Part shown: positions 48,917 through 58,710 of the stretch, piece after piece
Layout of the letters: every line of letters begins with the position of its first letter
How positions within the stretch are numbered: the stretch's first letter is position 1
NCBI RefSeq assembly: GCF_963678635.1
Contig: NC_087064.1
Coordinates: 28,126,189 to 28,190,188, forward strand
Direction: 5' to 3'
Length of the DNA: 64,000 bases
Source of the DNA: Symsagittifera roscoffensis
Lineage: Eukaryota > Xenacoelomorpha > Acoela > Convolutidae
Notes under the pieces: generated by a model
What the model saw: the letters and a program-made list of their open reading frames with translations, nothing else
What the model was told of the DNA's origin: nothing
Databases searched by the model: none
Translations under genes and position numbers: made by a program

Positions 48917-49876
48917 CTAGAAAATCACTTTGACCAAACTCGTCACCACAAATGTGATTCCCAGCGAAAAGAAAACGTCTGGATTTCCTCTTAGCTGGTA
49001 GTTTTTCAAAAACTGAGCCAAAGAGTCGCAATCCGGTGTCGTATTATTGTTTGCCTCACACAAACCCAGTCCGGGGAAGTCAGAGCCATTCATGTATTTG
49101 CAATAGAGCTCGTCATCGAAAAGTTCACTAGTTATTTCCAGTTCACTTATGGCTGTAGTTGGCTCAAAAACACACCGCACGATCGTATTCTCTTTAGTTT
49201 TTGCGCAAAGTATGTTTTTTGTGTTCTTTCCGGCCAGCCGCAAAAACATGTTGTGTCTGATTTTGTTTTCTGCTTCGCAGACACTTTTTCCCGACACGTT
49301 TGCTGCTTCGCCTGGGTATTTGTATGTCGACTCCAGCCATTTCTTCACAGCAAGTTGAGTTACATTGGCATTGCCATTCTTGCTATCGATACAATATGTG
49401 CTGCTATAGGTGTCCGTTAGATTGTTCACGGCAGATCTTGCTCCTGTCTTCTTGCAATCGTACTGCTCAATTGCATTTTTGATACTAGCAAGTCTCGATT
49501 CATTATCGTTTTTCGGAATGTTAAACGGCGTTCCTAATATCAACTTTGCGTCTCGTAGAACATCTTCAGTGCAGTCGATTATCTTTTCCTCAGGAGCTTC
49601 GTTGGTTCCATTCGGTTTCGTTATAGGAATATCTGCATCTGTTTTGGGATCGTCCTCCGACGAAGCAGGTGATTTGACCAAATCGGCCGCCGCGTCCACA
49701 CGAAGATCATCCAAGTCCTTAGAACCAGGCACTGACCTCTTAGCTCTGTGAAATAATTTATCGTAGACTTTTGCAGCAATATCGGGTGTCTCGATCACCG
49801 ACCTGACGTCTTGTTTCGAAACATCGACGCAAAAAAAGACAACTAAAATGCAGCTCAGCAACAGAAATCCAGACAT
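48917..49876 (-). CDS. Secreted Cys-rich, probably GPI-anchored protein, family unknown
   Basis: A single-exon ORF of 319 residues from the ATG at 49876 (an A at -3); the frame stays open upstream but without an ATG. It opens with a signal peptide, MSGFLLLSCILVVFFCVDVS. A furin-type RAKR|S site follows about 40 residues later (LFHRAKRSVPG), so a short propeptide is likely. The mature part is acidic, has nine Cys and about seven N-x-S/T sequons (NGT, NES, NLT, NVT, NVS, NGS, NTT). It ends in DVFFSLGITFVVTSLVKVIF, a hydrophobic tail with no cytoplasmic residues, which suggests a GPI-anchor signal. It stops at TAG 48917-48919. Codon use and GC are higher than in the surroundings, unlike the repeats. 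I do not recognise the family. A lineage-specific surface or extracellular-matrix protein is plausible. Confidence 0.8.
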   Translation of the reverse strand: MSGFLLLSCILVVFFCVDVSKQDVRSVIETPDIAAKVYDKLFHRAKRSVPGSKDLDDLRVDAAADLVKSPASSEDDPKTDADIPITKPNGTNEAPEEKIIDCTEDVLRDAKLILGTPFNIPKNDNESRLASIKNAIEQYDCKKTGARSAVNNLTDTYSSTYCIDSKNGNANVTQLAVKKWLESTYKYPGEAANVSGKSVCEAENKIRHNMFLRLAGKNTKNILCAKTKENTIVRCVFEPTTAISELEITSELFDDELYCKYMNGSDFPGLGLCEANNNTTPDCDSLAQFLKNYQLRGNPDVFFSLGITFVVTSLVKVIF

Positions 49877-50076
49877 TTTGATCTTGCGTTGAATCTTTAA
49901 GTTTCGAAACCAACTTAAAATCAAGTGAGTTTTGGGAAATGTTTGGAAGTCGAAATTTATTCACGTAAAAAGAACCAAATGAGTCAAAAAATCAATTTTT
50001 AAGCGGCTAAACCTTACATTCATGAAATACTAAATGATTTTTGACTTCATTCAATGCAAAATTTTGGTGCATAGAA

Positions 50077-50609
50077 TTGCAAAAAGTTCGGACAGACAGA
50101 ATTAATTAAAATGAGCAACTGTCTGTGATGAGCAACATCAACGGAAATTAAAACTGAAATTAATAAAACGTCGAAAGTTCATAAAGCAGAGTTTTCGCTC
50201 AAAACCTATAACCACGGTGGTAATTGTAAACCTTGAAACAGAAAATTTATTGCTCATAGTGGCTTATTTTTTTCTGCGATTAGTTCCCAAATTTTGAATG
50301 ATTTGATCATCTTCACTTCCGTTTGTTTTTTTTGAGGCGGCCTGATCTGTTTTTTTTTGTAATGAAAATAACTGTAGCTTTCGATTTTTTAACTAATTTT
50401 GTTGACAGCTTTATAGTAAAATCTGAATGCTCATCGCAGTATTGAAAAATTAGGCTAGCATAATCATCGGACAATCGACGATCTCGCATTTTGAATTTTG
50501 TCTGACAAAAAATTCAAGGTTATTCGGCTTCAGATTTTGCAGGCAAAAAACGTCGAAAAGCAGTCATTGCTCATTTTAATTAATTCTGTCTGTCCAACTT
50601 TTTGCTACT
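50077..50609 (-). mobile_element. Tc1/mariner-like non-autonomous element, copy 1
   Basis: The terminal inverted repeats are TTGCAAAAAGTTCGGACAGA... and ...TCTGTCTGTCCAACTTTTTGC, extending inward through CAGAATTAATTAAAATGAGC (about 45 bp). The GCAAAAAGTTyGGACA style end resembles Tc1/mariner termini. A decayed transposase start lies inside on the minus strand. It closely matches 51221-51752 along its length. Confidence 0.75.
50290..50489 (-). pseudogene. Decayed transposase N-terminus (Tc1/mariner-like)
   Basis: From the ATG at 50489 the minus strand reads MRDRRLSDDYASLIFQYCDE and onward to a KKNRSGRLKK-like piece. The basic GRP/K-type linker after a helix-turn-helix is characteristic of Tc1/mariner transposases. 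Frames then break, and the catalytic DDE part is absent. The same start is kept in copy 2 at 51632, which supports real former coding sequence. Confidence 0.5.
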
Positions 50610-50686
50610 AATTATAATAATGGTCATTTTTTTGAAAGGCGGATTTGAAAATCAGAAGGATTGCTACCTTTTCTGAACTTTGACTT

Positions 50687-50755
50687 GCATGAATTGGTTG
50701 ACTGAGCGAAATTCATGCTCAGTCAACCAACGCATGAATTGGTTGACTGAGCGAA
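50687..50755. repeat. Direct-inverted-direct 14-bp repeat (perfect hairpin)
   Basis: TTGGTTGACTGAGC at 50694-50707 is followed after 9 nt by its exact reverse complement at 50717-50730, and again in direct orientation at 50739-50752. The stem is 14 bp, so either of two hairpins can form with the shared middle arm. Confidence 0.9.
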
Positions 50756-51220
50756 TTGAGTTTCATCCTATATTTGGAGTTATTTTGCCTCGACAGCTGA
50801 AAAAAATAATTAATTTGGATTTTTTTTAGTTGTTTGCCATTATTGTGAAACTGGAATCAGCCAAAAGGTCTCCTAGTCATGACGCAATAAACAAAAATTT
50901 AATTCAAAATTGATTTTCCTGCATCTCTTGATGCATATTTGCACTGAAATTTCTCCTTAAGAAAAAGAAAACATGCGAGACAGAATTGACTTGGATCTGT
51001 AATTGCTAGTAAAAACTAAGAAATGAATGCTTTTTTGAGGATTCGATGTTTGAGGGCTATTTGATATGAAAACTTAATTGAAAACAATCGCAGGTAATAT
51101 ATCATTTTAATTATGAGCTCAAGGCATTGCTAACGTCCGACTTCTTATGAAAAAACTGCCGAATAAAATGGATATTCAAAAAAATCGACAAAACAAAAAC
51201 TAAACAGCACATATAGAGAG

Positions 51221-51752
51221 TTGCAAAAAGTTCGGACAGACAGAATTAATTAAAAAGAGCAACTGTCTAGACATCAACGGAAAATAAAACTGAAATAAAC
51301 ATAACGTCAAAAGTTCATCAAGGAGAACTTTGCTCCATAATTATAACCACGGCGGGCAATTGCATCCACAGCGTCGAATAGTAAACATTGAAACAGCAAA
51401 ATTACTTCTCAGGGTGGCTGTTGTTTTTCTGCGGTTAGTTTCCAAATTTTAAATAATTTGGTCATCTTCACTGTCGTTTGTTTTTTTTTGGTGCGGTTAA
51501 ATCAGTTTTTTTTTCTTCTCTGTTTCGTTTTGTAATTAACTCTGCTAACTGTTATATAGTAAAATCTAGATGTTCATTGCAGTATCTAAAAATTAGGCTA
51601 GCATAATCTTTGGGTATCCGACGATCTCGCATTTTGAATTTGACCTGACAAAAAATTCAAGGTTGTTCGGCTTCAGATTTTGCACGCAAAAAAAACTTCA
51701 AAAAGCACTAATTGCTCATTTAAATTAATTCTGTCTGTCCGAATTTTTTGCT
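51221..51752 (-). mobile_element. Tc1/mariner-like non-autonomous element, copy 2
   Basis: Same termini as copy 1 (TTGCAAAAAGTTCGGACAGA ... TCTGTCTGTCCGAATTTTTTGC). It contains the transposase-start relic with ATG at 51632 (MRDRRIPKDYASLIFRYCNE, then a stop after FTI). It ends almost directly against element 3 in head-to-head orientation. Confidence 0.75.
51440..51632 (-). pseudogene. Decayed transposase N-terminus, second copy
   Basis: It begins at the ATG at 51632 and shares about 20 of the first 26 residues with the 50489 copy. It is interrupted by TAA after DFTI. Catalytic residues are absent. Confidence rests on conservation between the two copies. Confidence 0.45.
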
Positions 51753-51770
51753 ATTAATTATAGTATAATT

Positions 51771-51985
51771 AGTAGCAAAAAGTTTGGACAGACAGAATTA
51801 ATTAAAAAGAGCAATCTAAGTAATTTTTGCAAGCAATTTTGAGCAATTTTTGCAGGCAAACTTTAGTTTTCAGGTGGCCTCGAGTCATATTTTTTATCTG
51901 ATAAATTGGCTTTTGCATGCAAAAATTTTCTGGAATAGGTCAATTGCTCTTTTTAATTAATTCTGTTCGTTCCAAATTTTTGCAA
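51771..51985. mobile_element. Short Tc1/mariner-like MITE, copy 3
   Basis: The ends are AGCAAAAAGTTTGGACAGAC and its inverse GTTCGTTCCAAATTTTTGC, both continuing into AGAATTAATTAAAAAGAGCA. It is about 215 bp with an internal deletion relative to copies 1 and 2. The interior has iterations of GAGCAATTTTTGCAGGCAAA-like sequence. Confidence 0.7.
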
Positions 51986-52749
51986 CTCTCAATGTTCTGG
52001 ACAATTTTTGCATGCTTTTTCAGACAGAAAGTATGTTTCTAAGTCAACTAAAAGTGCATGCAAAAATTTCTAGTAATCTGCCAGTTACACTTCTTATGTG
52101 TTCTTTTCTTTTAAAAAATAGCTTGACAGTTCGCTGCTGAATGAAAATTGTTTCAAAATTAATGACTTGATGTTAAAAATTAAAAAAAAACTGAGCTCCC
52201 AAAAAATGCAATCACACAACATGAGTTGTCCTGTCCATTTTAGTTTTTTATGAGTTATTTTCAAAACTTATGCATCAGATAAAGTGTTTTGATGTTTGAT
52301 TTCACAGAATGAAATGAATAAAATTATTTTCAATTTGAATGTTCTGTAGGGATGAAATTTTTTTTGAACTATTTTTGCCCAGCTTTTGGAATAATGGTTT
52401 GCAATTTGAGTCAAAAATGTTAAAAAGTATGTTGGTATTTGGAAATAACTTTTCTTTTTGTCTCCGAGTTACTGCGGAAAAATCGGTATTTTGTGACCAT
52501 GCTCAACTGTGCTCGACCGTGCTTGAGGTACACTTTGACCGTGTTTAAGGTATGTTTCAAATTAGTGCTCGACCCAAACCCCTGTCTCGACTATTCTTTT
52601 TCGGCCGAGCACTGACATTTGCTCGATTTTGAAAAAATCGAAACATTAAGTTAGCACCTTTGTGTATCAATGCTACTTTTCAATTTTTTTCACTGCTTCA
52701 CTGCTGAAGACTTTTCAGACTTCATTTAATGCTATTTTTCAGTTTCTTT

Positions 52750-55745
52750 CACAATAAAGTGAACGAAAAAGATCTCAAAAGTCAGTTTAAGAATATATGA
52801 ATGTTTGAAAAGCCACTTGACCTTACTCGTGTGTTCACGATATCATGTTCCATTACGATTTCCGTTAATATTTATTTCAAAATTTTATATTTCAAAAAAG
52901 TTCGCTTTTTGCAACATTCATAAAAAAACTCGAACGGTCAATTTCAACATCCAATATGGAGGCAAATTCAAAAAAAAACCTCGCTCATTCCTCAAAACGC
53001 TGGGGCATTATTTAAGTTGTCTTTTTTCAAGCAGTTCAAACAGCTAAGTTTTTTGCTGTTAACAGCTAAGTTCAAACAGCTAAGTCAAGCAGTTTAAACA
53101 GCTTAGTTTTTTGCTGTTATAACATCTCTTTATACCGAAGTTTTTTGAATAGCCTCAAGATACCAAAACATGAAGCGAGGCAACTAATAGTTTCGCATTT
53201 TTTGTCAACACGCGTGATGGTCATTGCTCACGAAATTTTAATTTGAAGACTAATGAAAAAAAAATTGATCAGGTAAAAAACGTGATTGAATTACTTTGTT
53301 CGATTAAAGAAACTTTTGAAGCAAACTGGAATTTTTCTGTTTTTTAGAATCAATGCCAAAAGGACTGTGTCTTGATAACTGCGAACATTGCCATAGGGCG
53401 CAGGGCCACGAAATTGAGTTGTCCAAAGTAGTGCAGTGATGGAATTAAGCGTATGCTTCAAGAAGTATCAATTAGTTGTTTTTATTTTTCGTAAAATTTT
53501 CTATTTTTAATTCGAACACGAGAGCAATGTGAATAACTCTAGGATTACTCATGCGTACGTTTGGCATAATATCAACTGTGGAATAAATGGGTAGTCATGT
53601 GTAAAAAGTCTTTGACCTATCTAAATTTGTCTCGCCTGCTTTGCTCTAACTGATTTGGTTTTAACTTAGTTAGGCAGCCCATATCAGTTTATTTTGCCTC
53701 AAAATTGCTGAAAAAACAATCGGGTGGTTAATTAATATGTCAGTTGACCGAACGCTTTTAGAAGAATGTCAGTTAACCAAACTTTTAGAGTCAGAGTATG
53801 AATGAAAGTTCTTATTCGAAAAGATCCTATAGTTGGACTCAATGTCGAAAAAAATTGAGTTGGGCGAAGCATAGAGCCGAAGTACAATTCAAAAAGTAAA
53901 ATCGAGTCAATCGAAACAAATAGTCGAACTCAATTTTGAAACAAAAAAATGAAGGACAGTTTTGAAATAATTTGGATGTTTTTCGTTTAGAGCTTTAAGT
54001 TGGAAATGTAAGGGTTCCTGCGTTAGAAAAAGTAAGTTTTATGAATATTATTGGTTATTTTTTTTCTTTTACAAAATTGAAGTTTACCTTTCTCTTGAAT
54101 AATTTATTGAACGTGCTCGAAACACAAATCAACTCGGTCGTTTTAGCCGAATTGTTCTTCTTCTTTTGATGCGGTCGAATAGTTTTTCCTCGTCAATCCT
54201 AGTCTAAACTTGTCAAACTTGCGTTGAGACAGTTGAAACATATCGCACTTAGGTGGAGAGTCTTACAGGCTATAGTTACCTGAGCGTAAGATTGATTTGT
54301 CATTAAGTTAAGTAGTACAGCAAACAAAGATTTGAGCTCTGAATAGTTCATTCTTCGAAGATATCGACCCTCCTATGCCAGAAAACAAATTTTGACAAAA
54401 TCGGCGGCATAAGGTTGTACCGGAGAGCCTTTAAGAGTCAGAACAGTTGTTAACTACTATTGAGAGTAGTTGGTTCTCAGTCAGAGAAGAGAACAATTGA
54501 TACTGAGAGAGAGTTTAGTTGGTACTCCGTTAGTTAGAGAGAAAAATTATTGCAAGCGAATCGAGTAGTTGGTTCTCGAAGTAAGAGAACAACTGTAGCA
54601 GAAATAGTAGTTAGTTGCTTCTCGTCAGAGATTCTCTAGAGAGAGAATAGTTAGTGTTAGTGGAGTTAGTTGGAAGTTATTGCAATTAGGCAATTTGACC
54701 GATAAATCGCGGACCCTTTCCTTTTTATTTGATTATTAGATTATATCCTGGCCACTCAGAGCCTTCTGCAATTGGACATATAATCATCTAAATTAATTTA
54801 TCATTGGAAATTATTGCGATTGTATCGAGTAGACGAGACAAGACAGCCGAAGAGCAAAACACGGGGCAAGCAACATAATACAATACAGAATAGTTGCCAT
54901 CAAAATAACCCTTTCGGGAGTTTAGATAGTGGTGAATCTCGGTCGCCCACTGAATTCACTGTTCAAGGGACGACTTTGCGGTGCCGTTAGGAAAGAGAGA
55001 ACGAACCTAGAGAAGAAATCCCCTAATTCTACAGAGACGGGTCAAATTATACCAATCTTTGCCGAGTCGTTTGAAGCACAACTTGCAAACTTCACCGGGT
55101 ATTACATGCAGATGCGGTTTTGAATTTTTCCATACAGATGGAAATAGGCAGCTAAGGTTTCCGTGCTTTCAATGTTTTTGCAGCAGTTAGTAACGAATGT
55201 TACTTTTTTTCTAGAAGGGGTGGAAGGAATTTTTTTCATCAAATTTTTTTGATGCAGTGAAAATTAAAAGTTTTTTGTCTGCTTTACTTTAACGGCACGT
55301 ACCTTCTTTCTTACAGCTTTCACTGTAGGTAAAATTCATTTGATTTATTCTATTATGTTTAAATTTGCCAGCACTAATTTTCTATAATTTTCAATTCGGC
55401 TTGAACGGTTTCGGTAAGATGATAAGATCAATTCGGTTTGATTGGTTTCGGCTTAAATTATATCATTTTAATCCCCTACAATGCATTGTTTTTGAAAAAC
55501 AGGAGTTTTTGATGCTTTTGCTCCTATTGGCGAGGCGTAAAACTTTTTTTAAAATTAAATATTGACATGGTGTATTTAGAAAGATTTTTTTTCGGCTCAC
55601 CTATGAATTTTTAGCTTAGTTGCCGAGCAAAAAATTTTTTGAAAAGTTTTCCCAACGCTGGAGATTATGTTTCTCGACAATTTTTTTTCAAATTGATCTC
55701 TTGTACATCTATAGAAATTTTAAACGTTTGTCGCAGAGTTATTGA
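52750..55745 (+). repeat. Large direct duplication, copy 1
   Basis: It starts CACAATAAAGTGAACGAAAA and matches 56371-58700 base for base over long stretches. Markers: AAAGCCACTTGACCTTACTC, TGTGTCTTGATAACTGCGAA, GCATAGGGCGC-type segment, TTAAGCGTATGCTTCAAGAA, TTGGCGAGGCGTAAAACTTT. Copy 1 carries a 778-bp extra block (54260-55037). It lacks a 93-bp segment present in copy 2 at about 57659-57751. Small matching ORFs in the two copies show no constraint that I can see. Confidence 0.92.
54260..55037 (+). mobile_element. 778-bp insertion in duplication copy 1, stem-loop rich
   Basis: Copy 2 reads straight across this position (58009-58016), so the block was inserted in copy 1 or precisely lost from copy 2. 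It may be bordered by GAGA on both sides. It contains iterated stem-loops around AGTTGGTTCTC and GAGAACAACT (54473-54505, 54569-54597, 54620-54665) and a GC-richer right third (CCCTTTCGGGAGTTTAGATA to TCCCCTAATTCTACA). It could be a solo LTR or a leader of a retroelement. No recognised protein. Confidence 0.55.
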
Positions 55746-56370
55746 CGTTTTATTCGATATGAAAGTAACGGATTAGTTCTGCTCGGGATGTTTTTTTTCT
55801 TCAGACAAACTTTGACTTTTTAACTAGCCATTTTTGACAGATTTCTGAAATATCATTCGAAAGGTCTTATTGTCCTGAGCTTAAATTTGAAAAAATGTTT
55901 TAACTGTGATTATTTTTTTCAATGTTATGGGGGTTTAAAGATTGCCATCTTGGCCAATTAGGGACAATTAACGCGCGATTAATTTCGCTCTATTAACGTG
56001 TAAGCGGAGGTTTAATCCGTTTTTTAAATTTTTCCAAATTAGTTAAAAGAAACTTATTAGCCATAACTGATTTTTTACAAGAAGCGAAATCTATTCTTTT
56101 GTAATTTGCATGGCGTGTGGGGGGATGTTTTCCATCGAAAAAGTTCGATTTTTAGAAAAAAAAATTTTTCATTTTATTTAATTAAATTTAATATTTTTAA
56201 AGTTATTACTGCTCCATAAACGTTAAAAGGCAGTCGGAACGTTCAAGGCTCCGCTCTGATACGAGCAGTCTTGTTGTTCCGGATTTGGTTATGAAACTAA
56301 CGGAATACTTGTGCTCGGGGTGGGTTTTTTTTCTTCAGTTTTCGTAAAGTTATGAGGGTTTAAAGATTGC
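55746..56370 (+). repeat. Spacer between duplication copies, itself partly duplicated
   Basis: 55765-55945 and 56290-56370 share GAAASTAACGGAWTA, GCTCGGGRTG, TTTTTTTTCTTCAG and GGTTTAAAGATTGCCA in order. So the duplication boundary lies in a region of local repetition that could have driven unequal exchange. Confidence 0.55.
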
Positions 56371-58710
56371 CACAATAAAGTGAACGAAAAAGATCTCAAA
56401 AGTCAGTTTAAGAATATATGAATGTTTGAAAAGCCACTTGACTTTACTCGTGTGTTCACGATGTCATGTTTCATTACGATTTCCGTTAATATTTATTTCA
56501 AAATTTTATATTTCAAAAAAGTTCGCTTTTTGCAACATTCATAAAAAAACTCGAACGGTCAATTTCAACATCCAATATGGAGGCAAATTCAAAAAAAAGC
56601 CTCGCTCATTCCTCAAAACGCTGGGGCATTATTTAAGTTGTCTTTTTTTCAAGCTATTTAAACAGCTTAGTTTTTATCAGAGTGAGCAAGAGTGGGGGGG
56701 TGCCTGGTGACCGGATACTCTATAGCCTATCTTAATACATGGGGGTCACCAGGCACCCCCCCCCCCACTCTTGCTCACTCTTCTACTACTAACATCTCTT
56801 TATACCGAAGTTTTTTGAATAGCCTCAAGATACCAAAACATGAAGCGAGGCAACTAATAGTTTCGCATTTTTTTGTCAACATGCGTGATGGTCATTGCTC
56901 ACGCAATTTTTATTTGAAGACTAATGAAAAAAAATTGATCAGGTAAAAAACGTGATTGAATGACTTTGTTCGATTAAAGAAACTTTTGAAGCAAACTGGA
57001 ATTTTTTTTTTTTTTAGAAGCAATGCCAAAGGCAAAGGGACTGTGTCTTGATAAATGCGAACATTGCCATAGGGCGCAGGGCCACGAAATTGTGTTGTAC
57101 AAAGAAGTGCAGTGATGGAATTAAGCGTATGCTTCATGAAGTATCAATTAGTAGTTTTTATTTTTCGTAAAATTTTCTATTTTCAATTCGAACACGAGAG
57201 CAATGTGAATAACTCTAGGATTACTCATGCGTACGTTTGGCATAATATCAACTGTGGAATAAATGGGTAGTCATGTGTAAAAAAGTCTTTGACCTATCTA
57301 AATTTGTCTCGCCTGCTTTGCTCTAACTGATTTGGTTATAACTTAGTTAGGCAGCCCATATCAGTTTATTTTGCCTCAAGATTGCTGAAAAAACAATCGG
57401 GTGGTTAACCGAACGCTTTTAGAAGAATGTCAGTTAACCAAACTTTAAGAGTCAGAGTTTGAATGAAAATTCTTATTCGAAAAGATCCTATGGTTGAATT
57501 CAATGTCGAAAAAAATTGAGTTGGGCGAAGCATAGAGCCGAAGTTCAATTCAAAAAGTAAAATCGAGTCAATCGAAACAAAAAGTCGAACTCAATTTTGA
57601 AACAAAAAAATGAAGGACAATTTTGAAATAATTTGGATGTTTTTAGTTTAGAGCTTTAGCGGAAAATTTCGGCTCAACGGAAAACATCCATTTCAGAGTG
57701 CCTAGTTTAGCAACAGTGATTTGAGGAAAGTTGCTCACCACGATTCACAAGTTGGAAATGTAAGGGTTCCTGCGTTAGAAAATAGTAACTTTTATGAATA
57801 TTCTTCTGGTTATTTTTTTGTTTTACAAAATTGAAATTTACTTTTCTTTTAAATAATTTATTGAACGTGCTCGAAACACAAATCAGCTCGGTCGATTTAG
57901 CCAAATTGTTCTTCTTCTTTCGATGCGGTCGAATAGTTTTTCCTCGTCAATCCTAGTCTAAACTTATCAAACTTGCGTTGAGACGGTCGAAACATATCGC
58001 ACTTAGGTGGAGACGGTCGAATTATACCAATCTTTGCCGAGTCGTTTGAAGCATAAATTGCAAATTTCACCGGGTATTACATGCAGATGCGGTTTTGAAT
58101 TTTTCCATACAGATGGAAATCGGCAGCTAAGGTTTCCGTGCTTTCGATGTTTTTGCAGCAGTTAGTAACGAATGTGACTTTTTCTAGAAAGGGTAGAAGG
58201 GATTTCTTTCATAATTTTTTTTTGATGCAGTTCAAATTAAGGGGTTTTGTCTGCCTAACTTTTACGGCACGTACCTTCTTACAGTTTTCACTGTAGCTAA
58301 AAGTCATTTGATTTATTCAATTATTTTTAAATTTGCTGGCACTAATTTTGTATAATTTTCAATTCGGTTTGAATGGTTTCGGTAAGATGGTAAGACAAAT
58401 TCGGTTTGATTGGTTTCGGCTTGAATTGTATCATTTTAATCCCCTAAAATGCATTGTTTTTGAAAAAAAAACACAAGTTTTTGATGCTTTTGCCCCTATT
58501 GGCGAGGCGTAAAACTTTTTTTAAAATTAAAAATTGACATGTATATAAAAATTTTTTTGGCTCACCTATGAATTTTTAGCTTTGTTGCCGAGCAAAATAT
58601 TTTTTGAATAGTTATACCAACGCTGGAGACTATGTTTCTCGACAAGTTTTTTTCAATTTGATCTTTTTGTACATATACCGAAATTTTATACGTTTGTCGC
58701 AGATGAGTTA
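56371..58710 (+). repeat. Large direct duplication, copy 2
   Basis: Copy 2 of 52750-55745. It carries a 103-bp hairpin insertion (56679-56781) and lacks the 778-bp block. It is cut off at about 58710 by an LTR-type element: copy 1 continues TTGACGTTTTATTCGATATG where copy 2 turns into foreign sequence. Confidence 0.92.
56679..56781. mobile_element. 103-bp near-perfect hairpin insertion
   Basis: The left arm 56679-56712 (AGAGTGAGCAAGAGT, G7, TGCCTGGTGACC) pairs with the right arm 56744-56781 (GGTCACCAGGCA, C11, ACTCTTGCTCACTCT). Only the G/C run length differs. The 31-bp loop is ordinary AT-rich sequence. Copy 1 of the duplication lacks it, which marks it as a later insertion. It is too small for coding; it looks like a foldback MITE or a palindromic insertion product. 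Confidence 0.85.

Noticed and set aside
49877-49924. Upstream extension of the secreted protein beginning MILSWF
   Set aside because: The first codon there is TTG, not ATG. The ATG at 49876 starts directly at a signal peptide and has an A at -3.
52805-53047. ORF repeated at 56426-56710
   Set aside because: Its presence in both places is due to the large duplication. The C-terminal parts diverge freely and there is no recognisable domain.
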